From assembly GCF_014646515.1 (NCBI RefSeq), contig NZ_BMNK01000017.1, forward strand, positions 1 through 64,000: DNA of 64,000 nucleotides, written 5' to 3'. The notes under the pieces are model-generated. The model was given only the letters and a program-made list of their open reading frames with translations. It was not told the origin of the DNA and did not search any database. A program made the translations under genes and the position numbers. The DNA is from Nonomuraea glycinis. Lineage in GTDB: Bacteria; Actinomycetota; Actinomycetes; Streptosporangiales; Streptosporangiaceae. Positions 15,430-23,154 of the stretch are shown here, piece by piece. Numbering within the stretch: the first letter of the stretch is position 1; each line of letters starts with the position of its first letter.

Positions 15430-16923
15430 ATGGGGCGTCTCGCAGCTCTGGCAGGCGGTCTCGCGGTGACGACCGCTCTGTTGATCATGCCCGCGACGGC
15501 ACACGAGCATCCCAGCGGCATCACCGATCTGGTGACCCCCGCGGTGGTCCGGGTGGAGGCCGTCTCCCACGTCGAGATCACGCTGCTCGACCACCTGGGT
15601 GAGCTCAAGCATGTGGAGCGTTCCTACGACATCCCCCTCGGCCAGGGCACCGGCACCGTGGTCAACCCCGAGGGCGCGATCGTCACGCTCACCCGCGTCG
15701 TCAAGACCGACAACGAGGACGTGGCCATCCTGGCGGCCAACCGGATCTTCGCCGCGCACCACAAGGTCAAGATCCCGCAGGACGCCAAACGGCACAAGGT
15801 CAAGGACCCGCGGCTCAACCACCACCTCGAAGAGTGCTACCCGCCGAAGCGGTCCACCGCGACCTGCATCATCGACGTGACCACCGACATCACGATCTTC
15901 CCGAACGTGTCCCCGGCCGACTCCGACGGCTTCAAGGCCGAGCTGGTCAGAGCCGGGTCCAGGCCCGACAGCCCCGCCGTGCTGATGCCCTCGGGCCGGG
16001 CCGTCGGCAGCGTCGGCATGCCCACCGCCCCGCTCGCCGACAAGGTGCCCGACCAGGTCGGCTCGCCCACCAGCGTCGCCGGCTTCCTCGGCCGGCCGGG
16101 CCCCGACGTGCGCGACACCGTCGAGATCGCCCACCTCACCAAAGGCGGCGGCGCGGGTGACAAGGGCAGGCCGTTCGCGGATCCGGAGGGCAAGACCGAC
16201 GAGCCCGCCAAGCTCGGCGGCCTGGCCGATCGCGGCATGGTCGGCGCGCCGGTCATCGGCGACAAGGACGGGCACGTCATCGGCATGCTCATCGGCGGCG
16301 GCAAGAACGCCAAGATGATCGGCGTACGGGAGATCACCGCGATCCTGACCAAGGCGGGGATCGCGCCGCGCAGAGGGGCGATCGACTCGGCCTTCGAGGG
16401 CGCGCTGACCCGCTACCACACCAAGTACTACACCGAGGCGGCCCCGGGCTTCCAGCGCGTCCTGGAGCTCTATCCCGGCAACACGGTGGCCGCCGAGCTG
16501 CTGAAGATCTCGCTGGCCAAGCGGGGCGGTCCCGAGGACGAGGGCACCAAGCAGGCGGCCGTGCCGGTGGCCGCGGCCACGCCGCTGTGGCCGTTCATCG
16601 TGGCGGCCGGGGTGCTGTTCGTCGCCGCCGCGACCGGAGCGTTCGTGCTGTGGCGCCGCCGCCGCGAGCCGGCCGACCAACTGGAGCCGCCCGAGCCGCT
16701 ACCACCGCCGCCACCGCCGTCGGCGGTCATCGCGGAGCCTCTCGACGAGGGGGCCAGCCAGACGGTCGTGGTGCGCAGATCGGTGGCTTTCGGGGCGATC
16801 CCCCAGCAGAAACAGGTGCTGACCACGAAAGATCCGTCGATCAAGTACTGTACGGCCTGCGGCATGAAGCTGGGGCTAGGGCACCGGTTCTGCGGCTACT
16901 GCGGTCACCCCAGCGAGACGTGA
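15430..16923 (+). CDS. Membrane-anchored trypsin-fold pseudoprotease with C-terminal zinc ribbon
   Basis: This 497-residue protein has a signal peptide (1-24). A trypsin/HtrA-like domain follows, recognisable from GTGTVVNPEGAIVT (74-86) and GAPVIGDKDGHVIGM (272-286). The catalytic positions are lost: where HtrA proteins have NAHVV this one has TLTRVV (His to Arg89), and the GNSGGPV serine motif reads GMVGAPV (Ser to Val271). A TPR-like helical stretch (312-365), one membrane helix (about 386-408), a proline-rich linker and a cytosolic zinc ribbon (C474, C477, C488, C491) complete it. It therefore probably binds rather than cuts peptides. Its TGA overlaps the start of the Ser/Thr kinase gene (TGATG), suggesting that the two act together in envelope sensing. 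AGGGAG precedes ATG 15430. Confidence 0.7.
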   Translation: MGRLAALAGGLAVTTALLIMPATAHEHPSGITDLVTPAVVRVEAVSHVEITLLDHLGELKHVERSYDIPLGQGTGTVVNPEGAIVTLTRVVKTDNEDVAILAANRIFAAHHKVKIPQDAKRHKVKDPRLNHHLEECYPPKRSTATCIIDVTTDITIFPNVSPADSDGFKAELVRAGSRPDSPAVLMPSGRAVGSVGMPTAPLADKVPDQVGSPTSVAGFLGRPGPDVRDTVEIAHLTKGGGAGDKGRPFADPEGKTDEPAKLGGLADRGMVGAPVIGDKDGHVIGMLIGGGKNAKMIGVREITAILTKAGIAPRRGAIDSAFEGALTRYHTKYYTEAAPGFQRVLELYPGNTVAAELLKISLAKRGGPEDEGTKQAAVPVAAATPLWPFIVAAGVLFVAAATGAFVLWRRRREPADQLEPPEPLPPPPPPSAVIAEPLDEGASQTVVVRRSVAFGAIPQQKQVLTTKDPSIKYCTACGMKLGLGHRFCGYCGHPSET

Positions 16924-18482
16924 TGCAATTGAACGAGCGAGGACTCATCGGCCAGGAGGTGGCCGGCTACTACATCGAGGACATCGTCGGCAAGGGCGGC
17001 ATGGCCGTCGTCTACCTGGCGCTGGACCCTCGGTTGAGCCGCCGCGTGGCCCTGAAGATCCTCAACCCGGTGCTGAGTGTCGACGACCGGTTCAGGCAGC
17101 GGTTCATCCTGGAGTCCAGGACCGTCGCCAGCATCGAGCACCCCAACATCGTCCCCATCTACGAGGCCAACGCCGACGACGACGGCGTGCTCTACATCGC
17201 CATGCGCTATGTCGACGGCCTCGACCTGCGCCGCCTGATCTACGACCGGGGGCCGCTGCCGCTCGGGCAGGCCAACCGGATCTTCGCCCAGGTGGCCGCC
17301 GCCCTGGACGCGGCGCACGCGCACGACCTGGTCCACCGGGACGTGAAACCGGCCAACATCCTGCTCGCCGGCGACCACGTCTACCTCACCGACTTCGGCA
17401 TCACCAAGCACCGCACGTCGATCTCCGGGCTGACGCAGACCGACCAGTTCATCGGCACGCCGCGTTACATGTCCCCCGAGCAGATCAACAAGGAGCACAT
17501 CGACGGCCGGGCCGACCAGTACGCGCTGGCCTGCGTGGCCTACGAGGCGCTGTCGGGGCGGCTGCCGTTCCAGCGGGACAACGACATCGCGCTGCTCTGG
17601 GCGCACCTCGCCGAGCAGCCGACACCGCTGTCACAGCTGCGCGCGGAGCTGCCGGCGGAGGTCGACGTGGTGATGATGCGGGCGCTGAGCAAGGCGCCCG
17701 AGCAGCGCTACGGGTCGTGCGCGGAGTTCGTCTCCGCGCTGCGCGAGGCGATCAGCGGCGTCGCGTCGCTGACGCCCGGCGGGGTGGGCCCGATCACCGC
17801 GCCGGGGGCCGCGCCGTCGACCGGCCCGTCCTCGCTGCCCCCGCAGCTCAACCAGGCAGGCCGCCGCCCCGCCGCCCGGCCGGGCAGGCTGCCGATCGTG
17901 GCGGCCACGCTGACCGCCGCCCTGGCCGCGCTGGCGCTGGTCGTCATGATCATCATCAACCAGCGGGGCGACGCGTGGGTCCGCTACCAGGACACCACCG
18001 CCGCTCCGGTGACGTTCGAGTATCCGGCCGCCTGGACCGCGCGCACGCACGCCGATCTGTTCTCGCTGGCCTCGCCGCGCGCCGCGGAGTTCGAGGCGAT
18101 GTTCGTCTCCGGCGCGAGCGCCAACTGGTCGCGGATCAACCCGATCATCACCGGCGACCCGGAGGAGGCGGTCGGGGTGTACGTCCAGGTCTCCGACACG
18201 CTCGACGCGGGCGCCGGCCGCGAGCAGATGAAGGCCATGCTGGAGGGTCTGCTGCCCGGCGAGATCCAGGTGACCGCCCCCGTCCCCGACCGGGCGGGCA
18301 ACAGCGACGCCACCCGCTACGACGGCTCGCTGCGCGACCGCAACACCGGCAACGGGCTCGGCTTCGTCGGCTACGTCATCGACCACCGGCCCAAGCCGAT
18401 CCTGGTGCTGTACTTCTGCGCCCAGAACCGCTGCGACGACAGCGTCCAGGTCCGGGTGCGGCAGAGCGTGTTCGTGTCCTGA
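16923..18482 (+). CDS. Transmembrane serine/threonine protein kinase (PknB-type)
   Basis: The 519-residue protein starts with a kinase domain: glycine loop GKGGMAVVY (23-31), ATP lysine in VALKIL (K45), catalytic HRDVKPAN (H138-N145), DFG (157-159), and activation loop ending GTPRYMSPEQ. A Pro/Ala-rich juxtamembrane stretch, one membrane helix (about 322-345) and a C-terminal extracytoplasmic domain of about 170 residues without PASTA repeats follow. All catalytic residues are present. ATG 16923 shares a base with the stop of the pseudoprotease gene, so the two are coupled. An orphan response regulator follows 112 bp later and might be a target, which is inference. Confidence 0.92.
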   Translation: MQLNERGLIGQEVAGYYIEDIVGKGGMAVVYLALDPRLSRRVALKILNPVLSVDDRFRQRFILESRTVASIEHPNIVPIYEANADDDGVLYIAMRYVDGLDLRRLIYDRGPLPLGQANRIFAQVAAALDAAHAHDLVHRDVKPANILLAGDHVYLTDFGITKHRTSISGLTQTDQFIGTPRYMSPEQINKEHIDGRADQYALACVAYEALSGRLPFQRDNDIALLWAHLAEQPTPLSQLRAELPAEVDVVMMRALSKAPEQRYGSCAEFVSALREAISGVASLTPGGVGPITAPGAAPSTGPSSLPPQLNQAGRRPAARPGRLPIVAATLTAALAALALVVMIIINQRGDAWVRYQDTTAAPVTFEYPAAWTARTHADLFSLASPRAAEFEAMFVSGASANWSRINPIITGDPEEAVGVYVQVSDTLDAGAGREQMKAMLEGLLPGEIQVTAPVPDRAGNSDATRYDGSLRDRNTGNGLGFVGYVIDHRPKPILVLYFCAQNRCDDSVQVRVRQSVFVS

Positions 18483-18490
18483 GCGGCGAG

Positions 18491-18540
18491 CGGCTTGTAA
18501 CTGAGGCGCGCGGCTTGTAACTGACTTGTATGCGGCTTGA
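18491..18540. repeat. Direct repeats after the kinase stop codon
   Basis: CGGCTTGTAACTGA occurs exactly at 18491-18504 and 18511-18524, and a third partial copy (CGGCTTGA) follows at 18533. A nearby inverted pair GGCTTG / CAAGCC (18534-18557) could form a hairpin ending the kinase transcript. Confidence 0.7.
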
Positions 18541-18594
18541 CCAGGCTGTTCAAGCCTGTTCAAGGCGCCGGACGGCGTCTACTCTCTCGACCTT

Positions 18595-19254
18595 GTGGGC
18601 ATTCGAATCGTCATTGTGGACGACCAGGCGATGGTCCGTGCGGGGCTGCGCATGGTCGTGGAGAGCGAACCCGGCATGGAGGTCGTCGGCGAGGCCGCCG
18701 ACGGGCGCGACGCCATCGCCGTGGCCAGGCGCACCCGGCCGGACATCGTGCTGATGGACATCTCCATGCCGCGGCTCGACGGCCTGAGCGCGGCCAGGGA
18801 GCTGCTCGACACCCCGTCCCCGCCCAAGGTCATCACGCTGACCACGTTCGACACCGACGAGAACCTCTGGGCCGCGCTGCGCGCCGGGACCAGCGGCTTC
18901 CTGCTGAAGGTGTCGCCGCCGGAGCAGCTCATCGAGGCCATCCGCATCGTGCACGCCGGGGACGCGCTGCTCGACCCGGCCGTCACCAGCCGGGTGATCG
19001 CCTCCTTCGCGGGCCGCGCCGAGCCGGTGCCCTCGCCCCGGCTGGAGGATCTGACGCCGCGCGAACTGGAGGTGCTGCGGCTGCTCGCCCGCGGCCTGAC
19101 CAACGCCGAGATCGCCCGCGAGCTGTTCGTGGGGGAGGCCACGGTCAAGACGCATGTGGCGCGGGTGCTGATGAAGCTGGGCCTGCGGGACCGGGCCCAG
19201 GCGGTGGTCTTCGCGTACGAGTCCGGCGTGGTGCGGCCAGGGGACACGGACTGA
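18595..19254 (+). CDS. NarL/LuxR-family response regulator (orphan)
   Basis: This 219-residue regulator has a receiver domain with acidic pocket VDDQ (D9-D10), phosphoacceptor D55 (IVLMDISMP) and conserved T and K (TLTTFD, FLLKVSPP). A C-terminal LuxR helix-turn-helix follows (LTPRELEVLRLLARGLTNAE, then VKTHVARVLMKLGL). GTG 18595 is the first start compatible with the receiver fold. No histidine kinase gene is adjacent; its nearest signalling neighbour is the upstream Ser/Thr kinase. Its receiver is strikingly similar to the one in the SARP fusion at 62.1-63.6 kb, including the run DPAVT and the C-terminal RAQ...AYESG, so the two share a recent ancestor. Confidence 0.9.
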   Translation: MGIRIVIVDDQAMVRAGLRMVVESEPGMEVVGEAADGRDAIAVARRTRPDIVLMDISMPRLDGLSAARELLDTPSPPKVITLTTFDTDENLWAALRAGTSGFLLKVSPPEQLIEAIRIVHAGDALLDPAVTSRVIASFAGRAEPVPSPRLEDLTPRELEVLRLLARGLTNAEIARELFVGEATVKTHVARVLMKLGLRDRAQAVVFAYESGVVRPGDTD

Positions 19255-19272
19255 CCGCATCTCAGCATGCGG
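19255..19272 (+). terminator. Hairpin after the response regulator
   Basis: CCGCAT and ATGCGG form a perfect 6-bp stem around a 6-base loop, starting at the TGA stop. There is no following T-run, so termination is uncertain. Confidence 0.35.
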
Positions 19273-19346
19273 GACCCGTTTTACGAGTCCAGGGGATGTT
19301 ATGTGTATATTTTTCGTCATAAGGCGGTATTGACAGGAGATATTGC

Positions 19347-21473
19347 ATGCACGCGTTCCCCAGAGTGCTGTTCGACGAGGCCCACAGCGAGTCGTGGACC
19401 ATCCGGCGCGAGGTGGCCGAGGCCATCAGCCCCGCGCACCCCGACGACAACAGCTACGCGCGCGCCGCCGGGCTGCTGCGCCATCTCGGGCACACCGTGA
19501 CGGCGCACACCGAAGGCCCGCTCGACGCGGGAACGCTCCAGGAACAGGACCTGCTCGTCATCGCGCACCCCTCCGGTGAGCGGTGGGAGCGCACCACCGG
19601 GCAGGGCAGCCCGGTCTTCGCCCCGGCCGAGCTGGACGCCGTCGAGGCGTTCGTCGCCGGCGGCGGCGGGCTGGTCGTGCTGGCCGAGGAGGAGCAGGAC
19701 AAGTACGGCAACAACCTGGCCGACCTGCTGGCCCGCTTCGGCGTGAGCGTCGAGCACACCACCGTGCGCGACCCCCGGCACGCGCACCGGGGCGTCGCCA
19801 CCTGGGTCCTCGCCGATCCCGCCACCTCGGACGGCCTGCTGGCGGGCGTCCGCACCGCCTGCTTCTACCGCAGCGGGGTGCTGACCGCGCGGGACTCCGC
19901 CACCGTCCTGTTCACCACCTCGCCGGACGCCGCCCCCGCGAGCGCGCCGCTGGCGGTCTCGCTCCGGTACGGCCAGGGGCGCGTGGTGGTGTTCGCCGAT
20001 TCGGACCTGTTCGGCGACGACTCGATCGAGGACCACGACCATCTCCGGCTGTGGGGCAACGTGACCACCTGGGCCGCCAGGATGCCCGGCCGCAAGCCCG
20101 CCGTGGAACAGGCGGGCCCGGCGGCGGTGACCCAGGCGGGGGCAGACCTCAAGGCCGAGCCCTGGACCGCGCCGGTCACCGAGCCCAAGGCCGCGCTGTT
20201 CGGCGAGCTCAAGGCCATGGTCGAAGAGCTGCGGCCGATGCAGGCCAAGGACGGGTCGGTGCCCGAGGGCAAGGCGCGCGGTAAGGAGCTGGTCGCCGCG
20301 ATCGCCGCCAAGGTGGGCGAGCTCTCGCTGTCCTTCCCCCAGGACGCCGCCTATCTCCAGGCCGTCCAGGACGACCTCGCCGCGTGGTCCCGGCAGGACC
20401 TCGGCGTCCCCGACTTCCTCGACTCGCTGAACCTCTTCCACCCCGACACCCAGCGCGTCGACGGCCTCGAACACCTCGTGCTCTTCCCGATGTACACCCA
20501 GAACGGCAACCCCGGCCGCAACCTGGAAGCCGTCTGGATCCGTACGATCTGGCCGGGCTGGCTGGCCGCGCTCGAGTCGGGCGGCTACGACAACCCGATG
20601 TTCGTGCCGATCGCGTTCGAGGACTTCACCTCCGGCTACGACACCCACTCGGCCGTGCTCTTCCCCGAGACGGTCGCGGTCCGCCAGACGCCCGAGCGCT
20701 TCACCTGGGGCGGCATCTTCGCCGACCGGGAGGCCGCGCGGTTCAGGCGGGTGTCCAAGGCCGCCACCGAGACGCTCAGGCTGGAGCTGCCGCCGGACGC
20801 GGCCAGGCTGCTGGAGTCCCAGCGGCTCGCCGAGGACACCTTCGTGCTCTGGGACCTGGTCCACGACCGTACGCACAGCCACGGCGACCTGCCGTTCGAC
20901 CCGTTCATGATCAAGCAGCGGATGCCGTACTGGCTCTACTCCCTGGAGGAGCTGCGCTGCGACCTGACCGCGTTCGGCGAGGCGGTGAAGCTGGAGCGCG
21001 AGGGTGTGCCGTACGCCCGGTACGTGCAGCACGCGATCCTGTTCGACCGGCTGTTCAGGTTCCCGATCACCGGGGCCCGGGTGCGCAACTACGACGGGCT
21101 CGGCGGCCAGCTCCTGTTCGCCTACCTGCACCGCAACGACATCGTCAGGTGGACCGACAACCGGCTCTCGATCGACTGGGACCGGGTCGCCGACGGCGTG
21201 GCCGACCTGCGGGGCGAGGTGGAGAAGCTCTACCGCGACAGCATCGACCGCTCGAAGCTGGCGCACTGGCTGGCGGCGCACGAGCTGGTCGGCGCCTACG
21301 TGGAGCCGCACCCGGCCTCCGTCTGGGCTCGGGGCGTTCAGGCGCTGCCCGAGGAGCAGAAGGCCAAGGTGGACGCGGTGCTGCCGGACGAGTTCCCCCT
21401 GAGCATGTTCTACGAGGCGCTGCGCCGTAAGCTGACGGACGTGGTCGAATCGACGAAGGGGATCCGCGCGTGA
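19347..21473 (+). CDS. DUF6421-family protein with N-terminal DUF4350/GATase-like domain
   Basis: The protein has 708 residues. The N-terminal 240 residues (RVLFDEAHSESWTI, LLVIAHPSGERW, VEAFVAGGGGLVVLAEEE) resemble the class-I glutamine-amidotransferase-like DUF4350/ThuA fold without a catalytic Cys. The rest matches the actinobacterial DUF6421 family as I recall it. It contains HDRTHSHGD (H506-D514) and, 20 residues after it, LEELRCDL (E534, E535, R537). This is reminiscent of the HExxH and EExRxD/E motifs of zinc peptidases such as M49, with Asp replacing the catalytic Glu; a metal site is inference. It lies in an AT-richer leader with AGGAGA before ATG 19347 and overlaps the SDR gene by 4 bp. 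The function is unknown. Confidence 0.7.
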   Translation: MHAFPRVLFDEAHSESWTIRREVAEAISPAHPDDNSYARAAGLLRHLGHTVTAHTEGPLDAGTLQEQDLLVIAHPSGERWERTTGQGSPVFAPAELDAVEAFVAGGGGLVVLAEEEQDKYGNNLADLLARFGVSVEHTTVRDPRHAHRGVATWVLADPATSDGLLAGVRTACFYRSGVLTARDSATVLFTTSPDAAPASAPLAVSLRYGQGRVVVFADSDLFGDDSIEDHDHLRLWGNVTTWAARMPGRKPAVEQAGPAAVTQAGADLKAEPWTAPVTEPKAALFGELKAMVEELRPMQAKDGSVPEGKARGKELVAAIAAKVGELSLSFPQDAAYLQAVQDDLAAWSRQDLGVPDFLDSLNLFHPDTQRVDGLEHLVLFPMYTQNGNPGRNLEAVWIRTIWPGWLAALESGGYDNPMFVPIAFEDFTSGYDTHSAVLFPETVAVRQTPERFTWGGIFADREAARFRRVSKAATETLRLELPPDAARLLESQRLAEDTFVLWDLVHDRTHSHGDLPFDPFMIKQRMPYWLYSLEELRCDLTAFGEAVKLEREGVPYARYVQHAILFDRLFRFPITGARVRNYDGLGGQLLFAYLHRNDIVRWTDNRLSIDWDRVADGVADLRGEVEKLYRDSIDRSKLAHWLAAHELVGAYVEPHPASVWARGVQALPEEQKAKVDAVLPDEFPLSMFYEALRRKLTDVVESTKGIRA

Positions 21474-22099
21474 TCATCGTGGTGACGGGCGCGGGCGGCC
21501 CCACAGGCACGGCCGTGTCCGAATATTTCCGTAAAAACGGGCACACCGTGATCGGGGTGGGCCGAGACCAGGTCGACCTGCTCGACCGCGCCGCCGTGCA
21601 GGCGTTCGCCGGCCGGGTCGAGGCCGAGCACGGCCACGTCGACGGGGTGATCCACTTGGTCGGCGGCTGGCGCGGGTCCGCCACGTTCGCCGAGACCGAC
21701 CTCGGCGACTGGGACGCCCTGCACGACCTGCTGATCCGCACCCTTCAGCACGTCTCGCTGGCCTTCGAGCCGCTGCTGCGCAAGACCGCCAACGGCCGCT
21801 TCGTGATCGTCTCGGCCCGGGCCGCCCAGCATCCGGAGGCCGGCGGCGCCGCCTACGCCGCCGCCAAGGCCGCCGCGGAGGCCTGGACGCTCTCCCTGGC
21901 CGACGCGCTCCAGGGCACCGGCAGCGCGGCGACCATCCTCGTCGTCAAGGCCCTGGTCAACGACGCCATGCGCGCCGCCAGACCGGACGCCCGCTTCCCC
22001 GGCTTCACCGACGTACGCGACCTCGCCGAGGCGATCGGCGGGCTCTACGACCGGCCCGCCGCGCAGGTCAACGCGACCCGATTGGACCTCACCACGTGA
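21470..22099 (+). CDS. SDR-family NAD(P)-dependent oxidoreductase
   Basis: This 209-residue short-chain dehydrogenase has a nucleotide loop (VTGAGGPTGTAV), the NxAG-equivalent HLVGGW, and a catalytic region FVIVSARAAQHP followed by AYAAAKAAAEAW. The active-site Ser is in VIVSA and the YxxxK reads YAAAK. It is shorter than classical SDRs (about 250). It starts at GTG 21470 overlapping the DUF6421 stop and ends overlapping the threonine-aldolase gene. The three genes form one operon, so it may act on the same metabolite. The substrate is unknown. Confidence 0.85.
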   Translation: MIIVVTGAGGPTGTAVSEYFRKNGHTVIGVGRDQVDLLDRAAVQAFAGRVEAEHGHVDGVIHLVGGWRGSATFAETDLGDWDALHDLLIRTLQHVSLAFEPLLRKTANGRFVIVSARAAQHPEAGGAAYAAAKAAAEAWTLSLADALQGTGSAATILVVKALVNDAMRAARPDARFPGFTDVRDLAEAIGGLYDRPAAQVNATRLDLTT

Positions 22100-23154
22100 C
22101 TCCCCGGCACGACCCCCGGCTCAAGGGCTTCGCCAGCGACAACTACGCCGGCGTGCACCCGGAGATCCTCCAGGCCATCGCCGAGGCCAACGGCGGCCAC
22201 CAGATCTCCTACGGCGACGACGTCTACACCGAGGCCCTGCAGGACGTCTTCCGGCGCCACTTCGGCGACCAGGCGCGGGCCTGGCCGGTCTTCAACGGCA
22301 CCGCCGCGAACGTCATCTCCCTGCGCGCCATGACCGCCCACTGGGAAGCGGTCATCTGTCCCGAGACCGCGCACATCAACACCGACGAGGGCGGCGCGCC
22401 CGAGGTGGCCGGCGGCATCAAGCTCCTGACCGTCCCCACCCCCGACGGCAAACTCACCCCCGAGCTCATCGACCGCCAGGCGTGGGGCTTCGGCGACGTG
22501 CACCGCGCCCAGCCGAAGGTCGTGTCCCTCTCCAACACCACCGAGCTCGGCACCGTCTACACCCCCGACGAGATCGCCGCGATCTGCGCGCACGCGCACG
22601 AGCGCGGCCTGCTCGTCCACCTCGACGGCTCCCGCCTCACCAACGCCGCCGCCGCCCTCGACGTGCCCCTGCGAGCGCTGACCACCGACGCGGGCGTGGA
22701 CGTCCTCTCCTTCGGCGGCACGAAGATCGGCCTGCTGTACGGCGAAGCGGTCGTGGTGCTCAACCCGGAGGCGGCCGCCGGCATCGACTACATCCGCAAG
22801 ACGTTCATGCAGTTGTCGTCCAAGATGCGGTTCGTGTCCGCGCAGTTCGAGGCGCTGCTCTCCGGTGACCTGTGGCTGCGCAACGCCCGGCAGGCCAACG
22901 CCATGGGCAGGCGGCTGGCCGAGGCCGTGCGCGACCTGCCCGGCGTCGAGGTGCCGCGCGCCGTCGAGGCCAACGCGGTCTTCGCCGTCCTGCCCGCCGA
23001 CGTCACCCAGCGCCTGCAGAAGCGCTTCCGCTTCTACACCTGGAACGAGGCGACGGGCGAGGTCCGCTGGATGTGCGCCTGGGACACCACCGAGGCCGAC
23101 GTGGACGCCTTCGCCGCCGCGGTGGCCGAGGAACTGGGCGTTCAGACTCCCTGA
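22096..23154 (+). CDS. Low-specificity threonine aldolase-like PLP enzyme
   Basis: This 352-residue fold-type I PLP enzyme of the beta-eliminating lyase group opens with FASDNYAGVHPEILQAI. It has the substrate-side motif HINTDEGGAPE, the PLP-binding aspartate region LVHLDGSRLTNAA, and the Schiff-base lysine in LSFGGTKIGLLYGE. Threonine aldolases cleave beta-hydroxy amino acids to glycine and an aldehyde. GTG 22096 overlaps the SDR stop (GTGA). The operon with DUF6421 and an SDR suggests an aldehyde- or amino-acid-handling role. Specificity for L- or allo-threonine is not readable. Confidence 0.88.
   Translation: MTPRHDPRLKGFASDNYAGVHPEILQAIAEANGGHQISYGDDVYTEALQDVFRRHFGDQARAWPVFNGTAANVISLRAMTAHWEAVICPETAHINTDEGGAPEVAGGIKLLTVPTPDGKLTPELIDRQAWGFGDVHRAQPKVVSLSNTTELGTVYTPDEIAAICAHAHERGLLVHLDGSRLTNAAAALDVPLRALTTDAGVDVLSFGGTKIGLLYGEAVVVLNPEAAAGIDYIRKTFMQLSSKMRFVSAQFEALLSGDLWLRNARQANAMGRRLAEAVRDLPGVEVPRAVEANAVFAVLPADVTQRLQKRFRFYTWNEATGEVRWMCAWDTTEADVDAFAAAVAEELGVQTP

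Noticed and set aside
19280..19310. TTTACG...TGTATA promoter-like pair before the DUF6421 gene
   Set aside because: The leader is AT-rich, so such matches arise easily; spacing of 18 and weak -35 box do not support a firm call.
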